Shown here in pieces: positions 6,856 to 13,150 of a DNA stretch of 14,425 nucleotides. Made by a program: the position numbers and the translations under genes. Position 1 is the stretch's first letter. Every line of letters starts with the position of its first letter. The stretch covers positions 1 to 14,425 of the forward strand of contig JASLBO010000065.1 in NCBI GenBank assembly GCA_030146605.1, read 5' to 3'. Source of the DNA: Sphingomonas sp. (GTDB lineage Bacteria; Pseudomonadota; Alphaproteobacteria; Sphingomonadales; Sphingomonadaceae). Under the pieces are notes generated by a model, which was not told the origin of the DNA, made no database searches, and saw only the letters and a list, made by a program, of their open reading frames with translations.

Positions 6856-6939
6856 CCCGTTCGGCCCGAGCCTGTCGAAGGCGCCAACCGCGAGCGTGAC
6901 GCCTGTGGAGACCCGCCCTTCGACAAACTCAGGGCGAAC
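6856..6939. repeat. Second REP-like inverted pair (CTGTCGAAGG type)
   Basis: CCCGTTCGGCCCGAGCCTGT followed by CGAAGGCG (6856-6883) and, about 32 bases later, GCCCTTCGACAAACTCAGGG followed by CGAAC (6915-6939) are imperfect inverted copies of one unit. The unit resembles the CCTGAGC-TTGTCGAAGGGC repeats scattered through sphingomonad and xanthomonad genomes. It fills the gap between the rpoZ terminator and the rlmE stop codon, a typical REP position between convergent genes. Differs in sequence from the element at 4719. Confidence 0.75.
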
Positions 6940-6944
6940 CGATT

Positions 6945-7637
6945 TCAGTTTTGGTCTTGCGCTTCAGAAGCCTCAGCCCGGCCCTTGAATCCCTGCGCCA
7001 CGACGAACCATTCGACCGAGCCCTTGCGGCTGGCGGGTGGTTTGGCGTGCTTCACCGTCGTGAAATTGCGCTTCATCTCGGCGACCAGTGCCGAATCCGC
7101 CCCGCCGGCGAAGACCTTGGCGACGAATGCGCCGCCCGGCGCCAGCGTGCGTATCGCAAAATCGAGCGCTGCCTCGACCAGCCCCAGGGTGCGCAAGGCA
7201 TCGGTCTGCGCATGGCCGACCGTGTTGGCGGCCATGTCCGACAGGATCAGATCGGGTGCGCCGCCGAGCTCCTCGACAAGCCGGTCGGGTGCGGCATCGT
7301 CCATGAAGTCCATCTGCAGGATCGTCGCGCCGTCGATCGGATCGACCGGCAGCAGGTCGATTCCCACCACGGCCGCTTTGGGCAGCCGCTTGCGCACCAG
7401 CTGGGTCCAGCCGCCCGGCGCGATGCCGAGGTCGATCACCCGTTTCGCACCCTTGAGGAAGGCGAATTTCTCGTCGAGCTCGAGCAATTTGTAGACCGCG
7501 CGGCTGCGATAGCCCTCGGCCTTGGCGCGCTTCACATAGGGATCGTTGAGCTGGCGTTCGAGCCAGCGGTTCGATTGCGGGGTGCGCCCCCGCGAGGTTT
7601 TCACGCGGGTATGGCCGCGCCCGCCGCCGCGGCTCAT
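6945..7637 (-). CDS. rlmE: 23S rRNA (uridine-2552-2'-O)-methyltransferase RlmE/FtsJ
   Basis: SAM-dependent methyltransferase that modifies U2552 in the A-loop of 23S rRNA, a late step of large-subunit assembly. The 230-residue protein has the RlmE fold: YRSRAVYKLLELDEKF (from about residue 43), the SAM loop DLGIAPGGWTQ (69-79), GIDLLPVDP and LSDMAANTVGH. The catalytic tetrad K-D-K-E can be placed at K50, D134, K174 and E209. The usual DMAPN is DMAAN here. The N-terminal 20 residues are Gly/Arg-rich, as in alphaproteobacterial homologues. The start at 7637 is fixed by GGAGA seven bases upstream and by an ATGA overlap with the ppx/gppA stop. The upstream in-frame extension to 7787 is antisense to ppx coding sequence and is rejected. 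Confidence 0.96.
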   Translation of the reverse strand: MSRGGGRGHTRVKTSRGRTPQSNRWLERQLNDPYVKRAKAEGYRSRAVYKLLELDEKFAFLKGAKRVIDLGIAPGGWTQLVRKRLPKAAVVGIDLLPVDPIDGATILQMDFMDDAAPDRLVEELGGAPDLILSDMAANTVGHAQTDALRTLGLVEAALDFAIRTLAPGGAFVAKVFAGGADSALVAEMKRNFTTVKHAKPPASRKGSVEWFVVAQGFKGRAEASEAQDQN

Positions 7638-8689
7638 ATCTTGTCTCCATTCATCAGACGTCGCAAAATGCCTTCGCGGATGCCGCGATCGGCGATCCCC
7701 ACCCGCTCCGCGGGCCATAGATCGAGGATCGTCTCGAGGATCGCGCATCCCGCCACCACCAGATCGGCGCGCTCGCCGCCGATGCACGGCACCTGCGACC
7801 GTTCGGCCATGCTCATCAACGCGATTCGCTGGCTGACGTCGCGCATCGCGCTCGAAGGGACGATCAGCCCGTCGACCACCGAGCGGTCATACGCCGGCAG
7901 GCCGAGATGGACGCTGGCCAGCGTCGTCACCGTGCCCGATGTCCCGAGCAGCCGCCGGGTGCCCTTGGGCGTCCTGAGTCTGGCGACGAACGGCGCGAAG
8001 CTTTCCGCCACCCGCGCGCGCATGTCGGCATAGACCGCCGCGCCTTGCTCCGCGCCGTTGGCGAGCCCGGCGGCTTCGGTGAGCGAGACCACGCCCCACG
8101 GCGCGCTGTGCCAGTCGAGGATACGCGGCACGGCGGCGCGCGAATCGACGAGGACGAGCTCGGTCGATCCGCCCCCGATGTCGAACACCAAAGCCGGCCC
8201 GTCGCCGGGCTCGAGCAGCGCGTGGCAGCCCAGCACCGCGAGCCGCGCCTCTTCCTCGGCGGTGATGATGTCGAGCGCGATGCCGGTCTCGTGATAGACG
8301 CGCTCGATGAACGCCGTACCGTTGGAAGCCTGCCGACAGGCTTCGGTGGCGACCGAGCGCGCCAGCGCGACGTTGCGCCGCTTGAGCTTCTCGGCGCAGA
8401 TCCGCAACGCGGCGAGGGTGCGGTCGATCGCCGCGTCGGACAGCTTGCCGGTGGTGGCAAGCCCTTCACCCAACCGGACGATCCGCGAAAAGGCATCGAT
8501 GACGGTGAACCCCGTGCCTTGCGGCCGGGCGATCAGCAGGCGGCAATTGTTGGTGCCCAGGTCGAGCGCGGCGAAATGGCGCGATTCGGGCCAGCGTGCG
8601 CGCGCCTCCCGCTCGGGCGGAGCTTTCGGTATCGGCCGGGCGGAACCGCCGCTACGGCCACGGGGCACTCTGGCTGGGCCATCCCCCAT
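7634..8689 (-). CDS. ppx: Exopolyphosphatase / pppGpp phosphohydrolase family (Ppx/GppA), short form
   Basis: Enzyme of the sugar-kinase/Hsp70/actin fold that releases phosphate from polyphosphate or converts pppGpp to ppGpp. The 351-residue form begins with a basic, Pro/Arg-rich leader of about 35 residues. Next are the first phosphate loop ALDLGTNNCRLLIA (41-54), RSVATEACRQASNG, the acidic catalytic stretch ITAEEEARL (142-150), the second phosphate loop FDIGGGSTELVLV (169-181) and LGTSGTVTTLA. It lacks the C-terminal HD-like domain of the 500-residue E. coli Ppx. Which of the two substrates is used cannot be decided, so the symbol is provisional. ATG at 8689 fits a predicted -10 box TATAAG at 8702-8707. 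The stop overlaps the rlmE start (ATGA), so the two genes are coupled. Confidence 0.9.
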   Translation of the reverse strand: MGDGPARVPRGRSGGSARPIPKAPPEREARARWPESRHFAALDLGTNNCRLLIARPQGTGFTVIDAFSRIVRLGEGLATTGKLSDAAIDRTLAALRICAEKLKRRNVALARSVATEACRQASNGTAFIERVYHETGIALDIITAEEEARLAVLGCHALLEPGDGPALVFDIGGGSTELVLVDSRAAVPRILDWHSAPWGVVSLTEAAGLANGAEQGAAVYADMRARVAESFAPFVARLRTPKGTRRLLGTSGTVTTLASVHLGLPAYDRSVVDGLIVPSSAMRDVSQRIALMSMAERSQVPCIGGERADLVVAGCAILETILDLWPAERVGIADRGIREGILRRLMNGDKI

Positions 8690-8701
8690 CACATTCACTC
8701 G

Positions 8702-8755
8702 CTTATATTCTGTTCCGTCTCGGCCACATGCGGCCGTCCGGTGCTTGGCCGCATG
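8702..8755 (-). promoter_or_regulatory. Predicted ppx promoter with a palindrome at its upstream edge
   Basis: On the minus strand TATAAG (8707-8702) is a good -10 box, placing the transcript start only about 5-6 bases before the ATG at 8689. No clear -35 box is seen. Instead, a perfect 9-bp inverted repeat CATGCGGCC / GGCCGCATG (8727-8735 and 8747-8755, 11-base gap) lies where the -35 region and upstream contacts would be. This suggests an activator or repressor site, though it could be a simple hairpin. Confidence 0.45.
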
Positions 8756-8802
8756 GCTAGCGCAGCCGCGCGGGCGGAGCAAGGCACGCCCGAGAAGCGG
8801 CG

Positions 8803-8831
8803 TTGACAGCGCCGGGATGCCGCCCTATCTC
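8803..8831 (+). promoter_or_regulatory. Promoter of tRNA-Gln
   Basis: TTGACA (8803-8808), a 17-base spacer and TATCTC (8826-8831) predict a start at about 8838, a few bases before the mature tRNA. This is a typical strong stable-RNA promoter. Confidence 0.78.
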
Positions 8832-8842
8832 GCCGGCCCTGT

Positions 8843-8916
8843 TGCCCCGTCGTCTAAAGGTAAGACTACGGACTCTGACTCCGTCAATTGAGGTTCGAAT
8901 CCTCACGGGGCATCCA
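8843..8916 (+). tRNA. tRNA-Gln, anticodon CTG, CCA encoded
   Basis: Cloverleaf read by eye: acceptor stem TGCCCCG / CGGGGCA (7 bp), D arm GTCT-AAAGGTA-AGAC, anticodon stem ACGGA / TCCGT with loop CTCTGAC (anticodon CTG, decoding CAG), a four-base variable loop, and T arm TGAGG-TTCGAAT-CCTCA. The discriminator base is T and CCA is encoded at 8914-8916. CAG is the favoured Gln codon in GC-rich genomes. It is convergent with the thioredoxin-like gene, whose stop lies 11 bases downstream. No integrase or duplicated 3' end is seen, so there is no sign of use as an attachment site inside this window. Confidence 0.96.
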
Positions 8917-8927
8917 GATTTTCCCGC

Positions 8928-9491
8928 TCAGCGCGCCTCGGCGATCAGCTTCGCCGCTACGTCTCCGGCCCAATCGGTATCGCCGAGCACACGCCACACT
9001 TCGCGTCCGGCCGAATCGTAGAGAATCGTCGTCGGCAAATTGACCCCCAGCTGGGTGCTGAACGCGGTTTCGGTGTCGAGATAAGGCTGTAGCTTGCTGA
9101 ACTTCCTCTCTGCGAAGAACGGCGCCACCTTCGCCGGCTCGAAGTCCTGGCTCACGGTCAGCACCTGAAGCCTGTCGCCCTCGCGAACTGCCAGCGCGTC
9201 GAGCGTCGGCATCTCCTTGACGCACGGCGCGCACCACGTCGCCCACAGGTTGAGCAGCACCGGCCTGCCTCGGAAATCGGCAAGCGTCCGCTTCGTGCCG
9301 CCCGCGTCCACAAAGGGAATGGCGGGCGCGGCTTCGCCCTTGTGGCTGCGGTCGAGCTTGTCGAGTTTGACATGGGATGCAGGCGGCGCGGCGACATTCG
9401 TGCCCTCCGCTTGCTGCTTGGGCCCGGATTGCCTATCGCAGCCGCCGATCAGGCCTGCTGCTACGAGGAGAAGCGCGATAGTCGAGCGCAA
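8928..9491 (-). CDS. TlpA-like thioredoxin-fold lipoprotein
   Basis: Periplasmic membrane-anchored thiol-disulfide reductase of the TlpA/ResA group. Such proteins reduce cysteines in cytochrome c apoproteins or copper-centre assembly factors; the target here is unknown. The thioredoxin domain covers about residues 52-187, with WATWCAPC (active Cys87 and Cys90) and a cis-Pro segment NLPTT (Pro153). I infer a TTG start at 9491: GGAG lies six bases upstream, and the product (187 residues) then begins with a short lipoprotein signal, [18 protein letters not shown], with Cys18 as lipid anchor. No in-frame ATG is near; the closest in-frame ATGs lie well upstream, antisense to argH coding sequence. 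The TTG is only 16 bases from the divergent argH start, so the promoter must lie inside argH. Confidence 0.88.
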   Translation of the reverse strand: MRSTIALLLVAAGLIGGCDRQSGPKQQAEGTNVAAPPASHVKLDKLDRSHKGEAAPAIPFVDAGGTKRTLADFRGRPVLLNLWATWCAPCVKEMPTLDALAVREGDRLQVLTVSQDFEPAKVAPFFAERKFSKLQPYLDTETAFSTQLGVNLPTTILYDSAGREVWRVLGDTDWAGDVAAKLIAEAR

Positions 9492-9507
9492 GCATAGCTC
9501 CAATGCG

Positions 9508-10887
9508 ATGTGGGGGGGGCGGTTCGCCGAAGGCCCGTCCGCCGTCATGCGTGAGATAAACGCGTCCATCCCCTTCGACAAGCGGATGTGGCGGCAGGAT
9601 CTGCGCGGCTCGCAGGCGCATATCGCGATGCTCGGCAAGCAAGGCATCGTGTCGGCCGAGGATGCCGCGCGCATCGCCGAAGGGCTGGCGCAGGTCGCCG
9701 CCGAGTTCGAGGCCCAGGGTGTCCCCGACGATCTCGCGCTCGAGGACATTCATATGCTCGTCGAGTCGCGGCTCGCCGACCTTATCGGGCCATCGGCGGG
9801 CAGGCTGCACACCGCACGCTCGCGCAACGATCAGGTCGCGACCGATTTCCGCCTCTGGGTGCGCGACGCGATCGATCAGGCCGATGCCGCGCTGGGCGTG
9901 CTGCAGGACGCCTTGCTCGCGCGTGCCGAAGAGCATGCGGCCAGCGTCATGCCTGGCTTCACCCATCTCCAGAGCGCCCAGCCGGTGACGCTGGGGCATC
10001 ATCTGATGGCCTATTTCGAGATGTTCGCGCGCGATCGCTCGCGGCTGGCGGACGCCCGCGTCCGGATGAACCTCTGTCCGCTCGGCGCCGCGGCGCTCGC
10101 CGGCACCGGTTTTCCGCTCGATCGCGACGCCACTGCGGCCGCGCTCGGCTTTGACGGGCCGACGCGCAACTCGCTCGATTCGGTCTCGGACCGCGATTTC
10201 GCGATCGAATATCTGACTGCAGCGGTGCAGTGCAGCCTGCACCTAAGCCGCCTGGCTGAAGAGTTCGTGATCTGGGCGAGCCAGCCCTTCGGCTTCGTCA
10301 GCCTGTCCGACCAATGGTCGACCGGCAGCTCGATCATGCCTCAGAAGCGCAACCCCGATGCGGCCGAACTGGTGCGCGGCCATTCGGGGCGGATCGCCGG
10401 CGCGCTCGTCAGCCTGATGATGACGATGAAGGGCCTGCCGCTCGCTTATTCGAAGGACATGCAGGACGATAAGCCGCCCGTGTTCGAGGCGCATGATCTG
10501 CTCGGGCTGTGCATCGCGGCGATGACCGGCATGGTCGAAAGCGCGACCTTCCGCACCGACCGCATGCGCGCGCTCGCCGAATCGGGGTTCGCCACCGCCA
10601 CCGATCTCGCCGACTGGCTCGTACGGGAGGCGGGCGTGCCGTTCCGCGAGGCGCATCACATCACCGGCCGCGTCGTCGCTGCGGCGGAAGCACAGGGCAT
10701 CCGGCTCGATCAGTTATCGCTCGATGCCCTGAAGGAAATCGACGCGCGGATCGACGATCGCGTATATGGCGTGCTCAGCGTCGACGCTTCGGTGAACAGC
10801 CGGACGAGCTTCGGCGGCACTGCGCCGGTGCGGGTACGTGCGGCGATCGCTGCGGCCCGCAAGGGCCTCGAGGAGGAAGGACGATGA
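9508..10887 (+). CDS. argH: Argininosuccinate lyase
   Basis: Last step of arginine synthesis: argininosuccinate to arginine plus fumarate, in a cytoplasmic homotetramer. At 459 residues it has the normal length. It begins [20 protein letters not shown], with the conserved N-terminal substrate loop. Further motifs are HTARSRNDQ (His101 onward), [11 protein letters not shown] (Thr152-His153, general acid/base region) and the superfamily signature [12 protein letters not shown] (residues 273-284), which carries the catalytic serine loop. The ATG at 9508 is chosen because the conserved domain starts with it and no in-frame ATG/GTG lies close upstream; no ribosome site is visible. A run of eight G residues (9512-9519) starts one base after the start codon. 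The stop overlaps the next gene (ATGA). First gene of a five-gene operon. Confidence 0.97.
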   Translation: MWGGRFAEGPSAVMREINASIPFDKRMWRQDLRGSQAHIAMLGKQGIVSAEDAARIAEGLAQVAAEFEAQGVPDDLALEDIHMLVESRLADLIGPSAGRLHTARSRNDQVATDFRLWVRDAIDQADAALGVLQDALLARAEEHAASVMPGFTHLQSAQPVTLGHHLMAYFEMFARDRSRLADARVRMNLCPLGAAALAGTGFPLDRDATAAALGFDGPTRNSLDSVSDRDFAIEYLTAAVQCSLHLSRLAEEFVIWASQPFGFVSLSDQWSTGSSIMPQKRNPDAAELVRGHSGRIAGALVSLMMTMKGLPLAYSKDMQDDKPPVFEAHDLLGLCIAAMTGMVESATFRTDRMRALAESGFATATDLADWLVREAGVPFREAHHITGRVVAAAEAQGIRLDQLSLDALKEIDARIDDRVYGVLSVDASVNSRTSFGGTAPVRVRAAIAAARKGLEEEGR

Positions 10888-11126
10888 TGCGCGAGCTGTT
10901 GCTGCTCACCGCTTCGCTGGCGCTCGCCGGCTGCGGCGCGCGCGAAGGTCTCAAACCGGCGGAAGGCGCGTCGCTGCCCCCCGCGCCTTATGGCGCGACG
11001 GCGACCCCCACGCCCGATGACTTGCTAAAGCCGCCGGTGCAGACACGCCCGGCGCGCAGCGACGATCTCATCGAGAGCACGGACAAAAGGCGCACCGACA
11101 AGTTCGACTTGCCGCCGCCCAACTGA
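10884..11126 (+). CDS. Small LptM-like lipoprotein between argH and lysA
   Basis: An 80-residue lipoprotein. The signal is [17 protein letters not shown] with a perfect lipobox LAGC and lipidated Cys17. The mature part starts [12 protein letters not shown] and is Pro/Ala/Thr-rich and then charged, with no further fold visible. Position and architecture match the short lipoproteins coded just upstream of lysA or dapF in many proteobacteria (LppL in Pseudomonas, YifL/LptM in E. coli). LptM helps the outer-membrane LPS translocon LptD form its correct disulfides. The typical GCGxKGPLxxP motif is only partly kept here (GCGAREGL, then SLPPAPYGA), so the link is inference. A strong GAGGAGGAAGG ribosome site lies inside the end of argH, and the ATG overlaps the argH stop by four bases. 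A second ATG follows at once. Confidence 0.85.
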   Translation: MMRELLLLTASLALAGCGAREGLKPAEGASLPPAPYGATATPTPDDLLKPPVQTRPARSDDLIESTDKRRTDKFDLPPPN

Positions 11127-11135
11127 CGGAATCCC

Positions 11136-12395
11136 ATGGACCATTTCAATCTGATCGACGGCGAACTGCACGTCGAGGACGTACCGCTCGCGCGCATCGC
11201 CGAAGCAGTCGGCACGCCCGTTTATGTCTATTCTGCCGCAACCTTCCAGCGGCACGCCCGCGCCTTTCGCGACGGCCTGGCCGCGATCCCGCGCGCGCAT
11301 TTCGCCTTCGCAGTCAAAGCCAACCCCAATCTGGCGGTATTGCGCCTGCTCGCCAATGAAGGCTTCGGCGCCGACGTCGTCTCGGGCGGCGAGCTGGCGC
11401 GCGCGCTGGCGGCGGGGATGGCGGCCAAGGACGTGGTCTTTTCGGGCGTCGGCAAGACCCGCGCCGAGCTCGACCAGGCGCTCAGCGTCGGCATCGGCCA
11501 GTTCAACCTCGAACTCGAGGAAGAGGGCGTCGTGCTGTCGCAGCTGGCCGCCGCGCGCGGTCTTCGCGCGCCGGCGACGATCCGAGTCAACCCCGATGTC
11601 GATGCCGGCACGCACGAGAAGATCTCGACCGGCCGCGCCGAGAACAAGTTCGGCCTGCCGATCGACGAAGCGCCGGCGATCTTCGATCGGCTGGCGCCGC
11701 TGCCCGGCCTGAACCTGCGCGGCATCGCCGTCCATATCGGCAGCCAGCTCCAGAGCCTGGCACCGCTCGAGCGCGCCTTCGAGCGGGTCGGCAAGCTCGT
11801 CGCCGATCTGCGCGCCGCTGGTCACGCGATCACCCATGTCGATCTCGGCGGCGGTCTCGGCGTGCGCTATCGCAAGGGCGACACGCCGCCCTCGCCGGCG
11901 GAGTTCGGCGATATGGTCGCGCGTGTCACGCGCGGCTGGGACGTCGAGCTGATGTTCGAGCCCGGCCGGGTGATCGCGGCCAACGCGGGCGTGCTGCTCA
12001 CCGAAGTGCTGTGGGTCAAGCCAGGGGCGGTCCATCCGTGGGTGATCGTCGATTCGGCGATGAACGATCTCGCGCGGGTGGCGCTCTACGATGCGTATCA
12101 CGATTTCGAAGCGGTGCGGCCGAGCGGCGAGAAGATGACCGCCAATATCGCAGGGCCGGTCTGCGAAAGCAGCGACGTCTTCGCCAAGGGGCGCGAGATC
12201 GACACGGTAAGGTCGGGCGATCTCGCCCTCCTGCGCAGCGCCGGCGCATATGGCGCGACGATGGCGAGCACCTACAACAGCCGTCCGCTCGTCCCCGAAG
12301 TCCTCGTCTTGGGCGACAGGTTCGAAATCGTCGCCGGGCGTATCTCGGCCGAGGCGATCATGGCCGAGGAACATGTCCCGGACTGGCTGAAATGA
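11136..12395 (+). CDS. lysA: Diaminopimelate decarboxylase
   Basis: PLP enzyme (fold III, alanine-racemase type) that converts meso-diaminopimelate to L-lysine and CO2. Length of 419 residues is normal. The PLP lysine is Lys61 in FAVKANPNLAVL. The glycine-rich phosphate loop is HVDLGGGLGVRY (Asp236 onward), followed by FEPGRVIAANAG (Glu275-Arg278). The active-site cysteine from the partner subunit is Cys343 in GPVCESSDVFAKGR. YGATMASTYNSRP near the C-terminus is typical. The ATG lies nine bases after the lipoprotein stop, with only a weak GGAA before it, so translation probably depends on coupling. The stop overlaps the next start (ATGA). Confidence 0.97.
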   Translation: MDHFNLIDGELHVEDVPLARIAEAVGTPVYVYSAATFQRHARAFRDGLAAIPRAHFAFAVKANPNLAVLRLLANEGFGADVVSGGELARALAAGMAAKDVVFSGVGKTRAELDQALSVGIGQFNLELEEEGVVLSQLAAARGLRAPATIRVNPDVDAGTHEKISTGRAENKFGLPIDEAPAIFDRLAPLPGLNLRGIAVHIGSQLQSLAPLERAFERVGKLVADLRAAGHAITHVDLGGGLGVRYRKGDTPPSPAEFGDMVARVTRGWDVELMFEPGRVIAANAGVLLTEVLWVKPGAVHPWVIVDSAMNDLARVALYDAYHDFEAVRPSGEKMTANIAGPVCESSDVFAKGREIDTVRSGDLALLRSAGAYGATMASTYNSRPLVPEVLVLGDRFEIVAGRISAEAIMAEEHVPDWLK

Positions 12396-13150
12396 GCCTC
12401 GCCGCCCTGCCGATCTTCGTGAAGCTGGCGGGGCGGCCGGTGATCCTGATCGGCGAGGGTGAGCCCGCGGATGCCAAGCGCAGGCTGCTCGAACGCGCAG
12501 GCGCATGCGTGGTCGATGAGGCGGCGGACGCTGCGATCGCGATCGTCGCGGTCGACGATCCCGAGCCGATTGTCGCGCGGCTGCGCGGCCGCGGGATATT
12601 GGTCAATGCCGTCGATCGTGCGGAGCTTTGCGATTTCACGCTCCCCGCGATCATCGACCGCGATCCGGTGCTGATCGCTATCGGCACCGGCGGCGTTTCG
12701 GCGGGGCTCGCCGCGGCGCTTCGCCAGCGGCTGGAATTGGTGCTTCCCGCGTCGCTCGGCAGGCTGGCGCGCGCTCTGGCGGCCGCAAGACCGGCGATGC
12801 GGAGCCGCTGGTCCGATTCGGGGGAGCGCCGCCGCGCATTCGGCGCCGCGCTCGCCGGGCCGCTCGATCCGCTGGTGGATCAGCCGGACGGGGCCGTCGA
12901 GCGCTGGCTGGACGATGCTGCGGCGCCTGCGGCCGCGCTGCTCCGTTTCCGGCTTACGTCGTCCGATGTCGACGATCTGACGCTGCGCCAGGCGCGGGCG
13001 CTTGCCCAGGCCGACCGGGTCTTCCATCTTCGCGACGTGCCTGAAGCCATACTCGACCGCGCGCGCGCCGATGCGGTGCGAATAGCATGCGATGCGGCGC
13101 CGATTGCGCCCGGCACGGGCCTGTCGGTCTATCTCGAGATGGAAGCATGA
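12392..13150 (+). CDS. Reduced CysG-like protein (siroheme synthase N-terminal domain plus remnant of the methyltransferase domain)
   Basis: A 252-residue relative of precorrin-2 dehydrogenase/sirohydrochlorin ferrochelatase, the N-terminal half of CysG. Seen: LPIFVKLAGRPVILIGEGEP (6-25) with a GxGxxAxxK nucleotide loop, VNAVDRAELCDFTLPAIIDR (71-90), IGTGGVSAGLAAALRQRLE (97-115) and SDSGERRRAF (141-150). Asp75 lines up with catalytic Asp104 of E. coli CysG as I recall that sequence. Two oddities: the stretch between the nucleotide loop and the VAVDD strand is about 28 residues shorter than in E. coli CysG, and residues about 182-240 resemble the first 55 residues of the uroporphyrinogen-III methyltransferase domain, with the GAGPGD SAM loop degraded to LTSSDVDD. 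Enzyme activity is therefore uncertain. The start is fixed by ATGA overlap with lysA; the stop overlaps the transporter start. Confidence 0.85.
   Translation: MSLAALPIFVKLAGRPVILIGEGEPADAKRRLLERAGACVVDEAADAAIAIVAVDDPEPIVARLRGRGILVNAVDRAELCDFTLPAIIDRDPVLIAIGTGGVSAGLAAALRQRLELVLPASLGRLARALAAARPAMRSRWSDSGERRRAFGAALAGPLDPLVDQPDGAVERWLDDAAAPAAALLRFRLTSSDVDDLTLRQARALAQADRVFHLRDVPEAILDRARADAVRIACDAAPIAPGTGLSVYLEMEA

Noticed and set aside
5452..7494. Very long plus-strand open frame (680 codons) across the phospholipase-like gene, rpoZ and the end of rlmE
   Set aside because: It is antisense to the phospholipase-like and rlmE genes and out of frame with rpoZ, is rich in Arg, His and Pro, and shows no family motif. 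Long shadow frames are expected in DNA with this GC bias.
8843..8916. tRNA-Gln as an integration site for a mobile element
   Set aside because: No integrase, no repeated 3' tRNA segment and no shift in composition nearby.
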